Below, in pieces: positions 55,311 through 64,000 of a DNA stretch of 64,000 nucleotides. Each line of letters opens with the position of its first letter. Position 1 is the stretch's first letter. The notes below the pieces were generated by a model. That model had not been told where the DNA came from and ran no database searches. It saw only the letters and a list, made by a program, of their open reading frames with translations. The stretch comes from Metridium senile (Eukaryota; Cnidaria; Anthozoa; Actiniaria; Metridiidae): the NCBI GenBank assembly GCA_949775045.1, contig OX459110.1, positions 2,999,501 to 3,063,500 of the forward strand, given 5' to 3'. The position numbers and the translations under genes are program-made.

Positions 55311-55668
55311 ACAGAACAGAACAGAACAGAACAGAACAGAACAGAACAGAACAGAACAGAACAGAACAGAACAGAACAGAACAGAACAGAACAGAACAGA
55401 ACAGAACAGAACAGAACAGAACAGAACAGAACAGAACAGAACAGAACAGAACAGAACAGAACAGAACAGAACAGAACAGAACAGAACAGAACAGAACAGA
55501 ACAGAACAGAACAGAACAGAACAGAACAGAACAGAACAGAACAGAACAGAACAGAACAGAACAGAACAGAACAGAACAGAACAGAACAGAACAGATGAGA
55601 AGAGAACAGAACAGAACAGAACAGAACAGAACAGAACAGAACAGAACAGAACAGAACAGAACAGAACA
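55311..55668. repeat. (ACAGA)n pentanucleotide microsatellite, about 71 copies
   Basis: Nearly perfect for 358 bp, with one interruption (GATGAGAAGAGAAC at about 55594). All frames of one strand and two of the other stay open; none is a gene. Confidence 0.97.
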
Positions 55669-55669
55669 C

Positions 55670-56070
55670 GCCTTTTCACGCAAATTTAACTTGTGAATGC
55701 TCACTAGAGGTGACACTGTGTCTGACAATATATTTCAAACCCATCAATAATTCAAATGTACCAAATAATATAAAATGATCTTTTAGTTGACAAGCTTTAT
55801 GGAGATCAGTATAGATACCAAAACGGACGAGACTATTTATTCCACGAGGTAACAAGTGCCACTTCCACCAGTCTGAATACTCACGAATTAATTTATATTC
55901 ACCGCTATTCATTGAGCTTGAGGGACATATTTAATTTAGTTTAAAATACCCAGAAAATTATTTCAAATAATCAAAATAACTACTTTTCTTTCAAAAACAA
56001 ATTATCAATTTTTTATTCATCATGGATTTAGATAAATAGTACGGTTTGTCTCACGAATGTCGATAGGTTT
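55670..56070. other. Unannotated stretch
   Basis: A 78-codon minus frame at 55676-55912 lacks supporting evidence. Confidence 0.4.
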
Positions 56071-56130
56071 GGACCGCGACGTGTCCGCGACAACTATACT
56101 ACTGCTAGTCCTCGTCAGGCGACGAGTAGA
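56071..56130 (-). other. Structured GC-richer segment with CTGACGA box
   Basis: On the minus strand CTACTCGTCGCCTGACGAG is followed by GACTAGCAGTAGTATAGTTG, TCGCGG and ACACGTCGCGG. CTGACGA, a GAC/GUC stem and ACGTC occur in hammerhead-like order but GAAA is absent. Confidence 0.25.
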
Positions 56131-56580
56131 CTGCAACAAAGGTAGATCTTATACCTATTCTTTATATTCCTAAGTTTAAAAACTATCAAATTCGTATTTC
56201 AAAAGTGCGCCAGCGCTGTAGGTGATTTTCGAGAAAAGGTCCGACGTTCTTGAATTTCTATAATCTCCGACGTATTTATACTTTTCAGACATAAATGTAA
56301 ACAAGGACTATATATTAAGCTCACGTATTAAAAAAATATTGTATTAGCTGAATAATACGATCAGACATGATTTTATTATCCAGAGAATGTTATAAACGAA
56401 AATCTAGAATTCTAGTGATATTAACAACATATTGACTTGCAAAAAGAAGCTAAAGTTACACTTGATGCAAAAGATCATCTATATAAAGACAAAATAAATT
56501 ATCCTGGACTTTAAGTTAGGATTTTCTTGAACTTTTGTAGTTTTCATTTGTAAATTAACGTAGAATAGCTTGTTTAATGG
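56131..56580. other. Unannotated stretch
   Basis: Nothing recognisable. Confidence 0.4.
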
Positions 56581-56584
56581 GAAT

Positions 56585-56990
56585 GTTAATTAAGGTCGCT
56601 TTGTATAAAAAAATGTCCGAAAACAGGTCTCTGGCACGGTTCACGGCCGAAAAAAATTAGCAGATCACGGATCATGGATGTCAAAATTTCATTTTCACGA
56701 ATCACGAAAATATGGAAGTAACGCACTCTTTTACCCTACTCTCACACATAAAAAAACTTGGCAAAAATGTAAAACTGAATAAAAAAGCATAAAATAAATC
56801 AAAGGAGGTCTTGCAACTCGCAATTACGTCGAATATAAGTGGCGAAATCACAAATATCGGTTATTAATTCAAGTTCTTCACGGGTCACGCAAAACATCTG
56901 GGTTACGGATCACGGAGCAGAATGTATCAAATTCACGTTTCTAGGAAAATAAAAGTAGCTTATTTTATCACGCATCACGAGAATACTCCT
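56585..56990. repeat. Loose CACGGATCACG repeats
   Basis: GATCACGGATCATGG, CACGAATCACGAAAAT, ACGGATCACGGAGC and ACGCATCACGAGAAT at irregular spacing, similar in style to the GGATCAGGGATCA blocks at 30.4 kb. Confidence 0.5.
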
Positions 56991-57184
56991 GTACGACCCT
57001 CTTTTAGCTGTCTTCCCTAAGCAGAGGTAACATGAACTGATAAAGTACATCTTAGTTTTGAAATGTACACTGCTATATATGTATGAGGACGCGAATATTG
57101 GTACTTCGCTGTTTACAATCACCTCAAGTATATGAAATGCCTCGCTACACACAATCTACTTACATATTAGGCCAAATCCGGGTC

Positions 57185-57262
57185 ATAACATCGCACACGA
57201 TCGCACAAGATCGCTCAAAATCTACTAAAATCGCCTAAGATCGCCTAAGATTGCCTTAGATT
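57185..57262 (+). repeat. (ATCGCCTAAG)n short repeat
   Basis: About seven imperfect decamers such as GATCGCACAA and GATCGCCTAA. Confidence 0.7.
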
Positions 57263-57317
57263 GTAAGAGCTTTTCGCTCATTTACACGACCAGTTATCTT
57301 AATACTTGTACATAGTC

Positions 57318-57711
57318 CGGCGTAGTCAGCCGAATGATTCTATATAATTGTATTCGATTGCATTCGGCAATCGAACGAAATCGAAAGCCAAAAAATTGTG
57401 AATTCGATGATTACATTCGATTTCCGAAAAATCGAACGGCAATTGAGTACCATACGAATAAACGTAAATTTACAGTATTCTTTTAGTGACTTTTTAGTGT
57501 TTTTTTTTTTTTTGTTTAGTTACAACTGTAAATTAAGAAAATTGTGTTTTGCTTGCAATCGAATGTTCGATTGCAATCGAATTTCTCAAAAAAAAATTGT
57601 GAATTCAATTTCACTCGATTCGGCCGAATGCAATCGAATCCAATCATTCGATTGAATTCGATTGCGTTCATTTGATCCGAACGTTCGATTTCGTTCGATT
57701 GACTACGCCGA
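57318..57711. mobile_element. Inverted-repeat element, CGGCGTAGTCA ends, rich in TCGATT
   Basis: Left CGGCGTAGTCAGCCGAATGA and right TCGTTCGATTGACTACGCCG. The interior is dominated by TTCGATTGCAATCGAA-type palindromes. No clear target duplication. Confidence 0.6.
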
Positions 57712-57892
57712 GATATAGTACAACCACTATCGTTCGTTCAAGTAGTAATCTTACACTTCAGTGATGATCATAAACACGATTCGATGTTTACACGTTTATT
57801 TGAAAAGAAAACATCACACACATGCATTTAATAGTACATATAATACAGTACATACAGAATCTAAACAACAAGCATTTCACCTTACCTCAATA

Positions 57893-57966
57893 TCAACTTT
57901 TCTTTTGGAATCCAAACTTCGGAAACACCTTTCGTCTCTTCCGATCCACGGCAGAAGCCAACTGAT
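57893..57966 (-). CDS. Possible terminal coding exon, unrecognised
   Basis: On the minus strand CGATTTCAG is followed by an open stretch encoding QLASAVDRKRRKVFPKFG, then FQKKS and a TGA. About 90 bases after the stop comes AATAAA (near 57796), a plausible poly(A) signal. GAG followed by GTAAGG shortly after the stop would also make a donor site, so an internal 3' UTR intron or a different frame is possible. The basic KRRK run could be a nuclear signal. Upstream exons were not found; they would lie beyond 58 kb. Short, so tentative. Confidence 0.25.
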
Positions 57967-58300
57967 CTGAAATCGATCAACATGCGCTTTTAATAAGTCT
58001 TTTCATCGCATGTATGCTTTTGTATACAATTGTCTTAAATGCTTTTGTTGAAAACAACAGAGGTGGGGCACAGGAGGTTCAAACGCCTCGGGAGCTTTTA
58101 TTCTATTGTACTTAATTAGCAGTTCAAAGTCTTCGGCCATGGAGATGACCCATAGACGGCTTTATGCTTGGGAAATGCGATTCTAAATGTAATGGCATTT
58201 TTTAGCATTCTTCTAAGATGTTTCTCTTTTCTCTTTTGTTTAATGTGTTTCTGTTTTGTCGTTATTCCTTTAAAGTTTTTAAAATTAGAACAATTTGATC
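57967..58300. other. Unannotated stretch
   Basis: Nothing recognisable. Confidence 0.4.
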
Positions 58301-58302
58301 GG

Positions 58303-58450
58303 TGTTGTTTGTTTGTTTGTTTGTTTGTTTGTTTGTTTGTTTGTTTGTTTGTTTGTTTGTTTGTTTGTTTGTTTGTTTGTTTGTTTGTTTGTTTGTTTGT
58401 TTGTTTGTTTGTTTGTTTGTTTGTTTGTTGGTTTGTTTGTTTGTTTGTGC
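58303..58450. repeat. (TTTG)n microsatellite, about 36 copies
   Basis: Nearly perfect, with one TTGG variant near the end. The open frame across it is an artefact. Confidence 0.95.
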
Positions 58451-58712
58451 ATGATTCCCTGATTGTTTTTGTTTGTTTGTTTATCTGTTTTTTGTTTTTT
58501 GTTCGTTCGTTAGTTCGTCCATTTGTTTGATTATTGTTGTAATATATAATAGCGCTAGCTTATATAGCTTTCTACCGATACAGAAGAAGATTTGCAGTAC
58601 TCCAAATTAAAAAACTTAAGTTTTTATCTTTTACATTTTTAACTAAGAAATCAGATTTCTAGCTATGTTGTAAATCTTATATCTGAAAAGGAATTGTTTT
58701 TTACTCCCTTAA

Positions 58713-59459
58713 GGTGGATCACTATAGTTTTTGAAAAGCCACACCAGGCCGTTATAAACGTCGTTTTGACAAACTTCCCAATTTTCGATTGACCTGAAAC
58801 TTTTACAGATTATCAGTCTTAGACTGAAATTTAAAACAATATACTTTGTTTTTAGATTTGTATTTTAATAGCAGCGATATACAGGAAAAACGGAAATCAG
58901 TTGCGCTTAAATTGTAGACGAACGCGATGAGATCTCGAAAAGCGGCTACCACCACAGTAAACTACAACACTAGGCACCCAAAATATCAAAGAATTAGAGA
59001 AATCTGTATGTTTGATTTCGAGAAAATTACAGATATATTTTGTACTTTGTAGTTTTGAGTGTTAGAAGGAATCACTCAATGTGTGGCAATGTGACTTACA
59101 ATAACTGAACAAATAGCGCTCAAAAACCGTCAAAACCTTCCCTGTACATAGATGTCTTTAGTTACTAAGTTTGAGACAATAAATCGTTCACAGTATTGAG
59201 AAATTATTTTTTTCCTTAGAGATGTTAGAGCTTGACTTCAAGCGAAAACACATCACTGTTGCGCTTTTCTAGAAATATTCAAAACTGCCGTTTACATTTT
59301 TCTGTAAAATTCACAAACTCTTCTCCAAAGTACTAGAAATGCTATACTGAAGTTTCATAATAATTGAGGCATTTAAACGTGGTAAAAAAATTAAACTTGG
59401 ATATCTTAACGAAGTCGACCCGTTCGGATGTTCACGGCCGCTAATGATGCAAATCTGCG
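58713..59459 (+). repeat. Left inverted arm of the 5 kb element
   Basis: 747 bp, ending ...GCTAATGATGCAAATCTGCG. Pairs with 63027-63764. Confidence 0.85.
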
Positions 59460-60014
59460 TTACATTCTGGAGTCACGACGCAATACACCGTGACGGTTTT
59501 GGTTGAGTTATTACTTCCGGCGATAAAAGAAAGAGCCAGGGAAGGGAGGGGAGGGCTGGAGCTGAGTTGGTTTACCCTCATAGAAATAAATGGGGAAAAA
59601 AGCAACGACTTAAGATGATTAATTTTGTTTTTAATGCTTCTTTCTTCTTAAGATATTTGAATTACGTGGCAATCACAAAAACTAATCTTCAGTTAATTTG
59701 TACAATGCTTGTACTAAATCCACAAAACATATAGCACTTTATGATAATAAATTTCGCTAATTTCTTCATTCCATTGTTCTTTTGTTAGTTGTGACTTTTT
59801 ATTCGCAGGTATTTTGAGAGAAAAGGTAACTAATTTGCAATTCATTTCACAAATTCAACTGGCACAAAGGAATGTATCACTACATGCAGTCAGATGTAAT
59901 CAAAAGAACAATGGAATGAAGCAATTAGCGAAATTTATTTTTATCGCCGGAAGTAATAACTCAACCAAAACCGTCACGGTGTATTGCGTCGTGACTCCAG
60001 AATGTAACGCAGAT
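59454..60014. repeat. Inner foldback next to the left arm
   Basis: GCGTTACATTCTGGAGTCAC, GACGCAATACACCGTGACGG and TTATTACTTCCGGCGATAAA are mirrored at 59940-60014; AAATTTCGCTAATTTCTTCA and TTCCATTGTTCTTTTG are mirrored at 59900-59938. The centre is unrelated sequence. Confidence 0.75.
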
Positions 60015-60019
60015 TAGCA

Positions 60020-63000
60020 TGTAGGCATTCTGTCTGCGCACGCTCAGAAAAATCCAATTTTTATTTTATTAACCGCTGACATGCGCCTGCACTTCGCAAA
60101 AACATAAACAAGCTATCGGCAATGGCGAAATATAACAAGCGTTTTATTTACTTTCCTCTTGTTTATCAGCATTTTTAGTGTGAGCCATAGGTCTCGAACT
60201 GGTTGTGTAGTGTGTGGGAAAAAACCCAGTGTGATGTTTTCCAAAATTAGGAGTTTTAGGCAGATTTTCGGACGTGTTTTGGGACAGAAATTACGAAAAT
60301 AAATTGAATCATGAAGATCACAGAAACCTGCAAACATGTCTCGGAAAAACCTTTTACCACGTTAATACTATTTAAAATGAATTACAAAATTCATGGATTT
60401 ATTCATTTGCGAAATTTTTGCGAAAATGTTTTTTTTTTTTTTTAATTTATTAGTTGGCAATTATGCAAACAAATAATTATATCTACATCCAGAATGGGTT
60501 GGTAACTCAGCACATGCATTGTACTTGACAACACTTGTTCAAGGAAAACTGCACACAAAATCCTTACAGACCTTTCGAATAACCTGCAACATAGCTCTTT
60601 TGATTCCTTTATTGGCAATGAAATTTAAAGAAATCAATGGCTGTTATTGTTAATCAAAACAAAAGACCAGAAAAAATGAATTCACACATGTTAAGACATT
60701 GTACACAATTGTAGTGAGCAGTATTCAAAAATATACAAGCCATACCAATCAAGTAGACGTATAAAATGCAAGAGCATAATGGGCTAAACATAAATGAATG
60801 TCAAAATATAGTCACTTCTTCTTCACATCTAAGCATGCATACTCTTAGTGAAACATGCTATGAGCATGCTCAATTGGTTGACTTGTGCCTTTTCCAACCA
60901 AGAACATGACCGACAAATAATAAATATTCATCAGTTTAGTCAAAATGACAAGTGAGAACAATGATATTTTAACTTGCTTGATTTTATTGAGTTAAAACTA
61001 AAGTCAAGAGAAGATTTCAATGCCACATATGACATTGTCTACTTGAATACATGACAAACTGTGTTGTTATACAGCCTGGTGATTAGCCATAACAATTTGG
61101 TTGTAGAAAAAATGCTTATGAATCTAAAGATTATTTGATAGCAATAACCCTGGCACTATGTGTGATCTCCACAACCTAAGTACAGTCAATAATTCCTATG
61201 ATCACTCGACGTATACATATCCACTGACAACAAATTATATAATTGAGAATTCCAGCAAAGCCTTGGTGCCACAACCATCCCTCTTGTCTGTTGTTCTAGT
61301 AATTGGTCCATTGCATATTTCCCTGAATAGTAGAGAACATATAATCAGTTTCTTTCATCCTTTTTATAAATTTATTAATTTCTCTAAAAGCAAATTTGCT
61401 GCACTCCCTAAGCCTTGCAGGGCAAGTTTACTTTTAGAGGTTTTGTATCGAGGCTAGACACAGCTATTGCTAAGTTTGTGAAAGATGTAGTGATATGGCA
61501 CATTTTTTAATTTACTGGATGACTATAAATGCATGACTATAATTGCTTATAGTGTCACTGGAAGAGTCAGTAATTTTAACATAACCTTCAGATCATGGTC
61601 ATGCAGGATTGCTTGGCTATCCTATAACTGAAATAATTGAATTATGGTTATGGTATTAGGTATTATACAGTGTTATATGGGACACAAGTTAGTTTATTAC
61701 AGCAATTTAGAGCACAATAGTCTATTTGAAACATATAGGTGTTATATTAAATAGTGTAATTTTTATACTTATATAATTTCATACCAAAACTATATTTTGC
61801 ATGAACATTACTCTGGTTGAGAGCCATGGTAAATAGAAAAAATATATATATACAGTGAAAGAGAATGATTTGTGGTTGCATGGAACAAGAATGTGCAAAA
61901 ATTAATCTATAAACATTTATGTACAAAAATGATTAAGTGTGAAAAAACAGTAATTTTGGAAACATAAAACGTCGTCTTCAATCATAAACATTCAACAATG
62001 AGTTCGAATGCTCACGTGATCACAAATACATATCGAGACGTTTTCAAAGTGGTCAATTTGGATTGCCCGTACAAGAGCTGTGCAATTTTTTATGACCAAT
62101 AAATAACACAAGTTATTCTTTGATTTATTAGCATCAAAATGATGACAAAAAGAAAGCTGGGGGACGGTAAAAATTTCAACTTATTTCATGTTTTTTGATT
62201 CGAGGTAGTACTGAGTGAATGCAATTTTCAGCGTATAAATGTCTTCGAGCTAAAAATATGACTGCGTGAATTTAGAAGAGGTGACTAAAAATCAGAAAAT
62301 AGACAACAATATTTAAACACTTAAGTTACCTTGTGCAATGCAATTTGACGATCAATAACTTGACGATCTTCGTAAATCATGGCAGAGAAAAATACTCCTT
62401 GTCTGACAAATATGCAAGATAGTTTGGGTGGTCTTCAGTATTCCTTTAAAACCACATAGCTATGCACTTTTAAGAAGCAAAAAAGCTATACCCCTGCAAA
62501 GATAAAGTAAAAAGGTTTGTTATAAAGGCCATTTCCAACGTGGGGGACGGTAAAAATTTTGAGTAAATTGGTATTGCAAATGAGTGAAAATTGGCCAATC
62601 CTCAAATTTCTCGTTTAAACAACAATATATTTTAGATCATCGGCTTCAAGACAAGACTAGTGTTTGGGCAATTTTAAAACACCATTACATAATTACTCAC
62701 CTCTAATTGAGATTTCTTCAAAATAATAGCTGGATGTAGGAAAACGACAACAGCAAAGAAAGTCCTCTCTCGAGGTTTTTGCTTTTTGAGCACATTTTGA
62801 CGACTTATTTCTATCCAAATAAATACATGATCGCATTGTTGATATCCTGAAGCGCTTGCTCTATGTAAGTAGATTGGATTTCCAATCAAACTCTTCCATC
62901 GAAAGCCCTATGGTTCTTAGATCGTTCCATAGAAAACCCAAAGAACGCTTTCTGCAAACAAAATGGCGACCGCATTCCTTTTCGTTCCATTTACACGAGC

Positions 63001-63026
63001 ATGCGCAGACAAAATGCCCATATGCT
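60020..63026. other. Interior of the 5 kb element
   Basis: 3 kb with no convincing gene. GGGGACGGTAAAAATTT occurs twice (62160, 62542). CGTCGAGTGATCATAGGAAT on the minus strand at about 61179-61211 reads VIIGIIDCT, faintly like the first catalytic Asp block of Harbinger nucleases, but is followed by stops. Confidence 0.4.
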
Positions 63027-63764
63027 ACGCAGATTTGCATCATTAGCGGCCGTGAACATCCGAACGGGTCGACTTCGTTAAGATATCCAAGTTTAATTTT
63101 TTTACCACGTTTAAATGCCTCAATTATTATGAAACTTCAGTATAGCATTTCTAGTACTTTGGAGAAGAGTTTGTGAATTTTACAGAAAAATGTAAACGGC
63201 ATTTCTAGAAAAGCGCAACAGTGATGTGTTTTCGCTTGAAGTCAAGCTCTAACATCTCTAAGGAAAAAAATAATTTCTCAATACTGTGAACGATTTATTG
63301 TCTCAAACTTAGTAACTAAAGACATCTATGTACAGGGAAGGTTTTGACGGTTTTTGAGCGCTATTTGTTCAGTTATTGTAAGTCACATTGCCACACATTG
63401 AGTGATTCCTTCTAACACTCAAAACTACAAAGTACAAAATATATCTGTAATTTTCTCGAAATCAAACATACAGATTTCTCTAATTCTTTGATATTTTGGG
63501 TGCCTAGTGTTGTAGTTTACTGTGGTGGTAGCCGCTTTTCGAGATCTCATCGCGTTCGTCTACAATTTAAGCGCAACTGATTTCCGTTTTTCCTGTATAT
63601 CGCTGCTATTAAAATACAAATCTAAAAACAAAGTATATTGTTTTAAATTTCAGTCTAAGACTGATAATCTGTAAAAGTTTCAGGTCAATCGAAAATTGGG
63701 AAGTTTGTCAAAACGACTTTTATAACGGCCTGGTGTGGCTTTTCAAAAACTATAGTGATCCACC
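63027..63764 (-). repeat. Right inverted arm of the 5 kb element
   Basis: 738 bp reverse complement of the left arm. Confidence 0.85.
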
Positions 63765-63768
63765 TTAA

Positions 63769-64000
63769 AGTAACTGGTAAAAAGACAAAAGATAGTTGTT
63801 CAGTTGCGTGCACGGGTTTGAAATACGAACAATAACATTTCGATTCAAAGAAACATTTTTTAGGCTTCTGACTGTTAAGGTAAGAGAATTAAAATAATTT
63901 TATTTATAGTTATTTTTTTATTATCAAATTTTAAAATTATTCGCACCAGTCAAATACTTCGCTACTACATGTGTAATAGTTATTCTTATTGACAATTTGT
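63769..64000. other. Unannotated window end
   Basis: AT-rich, no feature. Confidence 0.4.

Larger units (their letters stand above)
58713..63764. mobile_element. 5.05 kb TTAA-flanked element with long inverted arms
   Basis: Starts GGTGGATCACTATAG and ends CTATAGTGATCCACC, with TTAA at 58709-58712 and 63765-63768. Left arm 58713-59459 and right arm 63027-63764 are almost exact reverse complements. The 3.6 kb interior has no long open frame. It is large enough to have carried a transposase, but only short frames remain (67-106 codons). A further palindrome sits just inside the left arm. Near 62956 ACAAAATGGCGACCGC resembles a YY1-type promoter motif. Confidence 0.85.

Noticed and set aside
55213..55728. 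Cys-Ser-Val-Leu-Phe repeat proteins and their antisense
   Set aside because: Translation of (ACAGA)n; five frames are open at once.
61158..61457. 99-codon plus-strand frame inside the 5 kb element
   Set aside because: No recognisable domain, and the opposite strand also shows short protein-like runs, so neither can be preferred.
61160..61460. Harbinger nuclease remnant on the minus strand
   Set aside because: Only a nine-residue string (VIIGIIDCT) recalls the family; it is followed by stops and the neighbouring frames do not align to the domain from memory.

Overview
This window looks like AT-rich, non-coding-dominated DNA from an animal genome. The best guess is a cnidarian, probably an anthozoan. 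That rests on two single-coding-exon rhodopsin-class receptors of the kind abundant in cnidarians and on a dense load of short inverted-repeat elements and minisatellites; the assignment is inference. No bacterial operon, rRNA, intact tRNA, CRISPR array or intact transposase was found.

Two genes are convincing. A plus-strand seven-transmembrane receptor lies at 31256-32287 and a minus-strand one at 49654-50733, so they point towards each other about 17 kb apart. Both have the whole coding region in one exon, a good 3' splice site a few bases before the ATG (suggesting a 5' UTR intron), an HPxxF motif where NPxxY is usual, and a C-terminus ending T-x-F that could bind PDZ domains. The plus-strand receptor has lost the DRY arginine and the CWxP tryptophan. 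Two other pieces look coding but are unrecognised: an 87-codon open segment at 45111-45371 (+) and a possible last exon at 57893-57966 (-).

The rest is repeats. From 1 to 30 kb the window is almost continuous minisatellite (unit lengths about 30 to 185 bp) and microsatellite, with transposons nested in it. From 32 to 49 kb there are more minisatellites and several small elements, some nested two deep. From 50 to 64 kb there are larger inverted-repeat elements, including a 2 kb foldback and a 5 kb element with arms of about 740 bp. Target-site duplications are readable for many: TA (Tc1/mariner-like), TTAA (piggyBac- or Kolobok-like) and TAA/TTA (PIF/Harbinger-like). Five TTAA elements share termini of the form GGWNGNTC.

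The most interesting signal is a hammerhead-ribozyme-like motif: best copy at 24914-24957 (-), another at 16533-16575 (+), decayed copies forming minisatellites at 2186-2440, 24745-25512 and 28010-28700, and a separate relative inside a foldback at 44551-44590. A second theme is minisatellites whose unit contains the terminus of a TA-flanked MITE (4225-5190 and 25800-26200).
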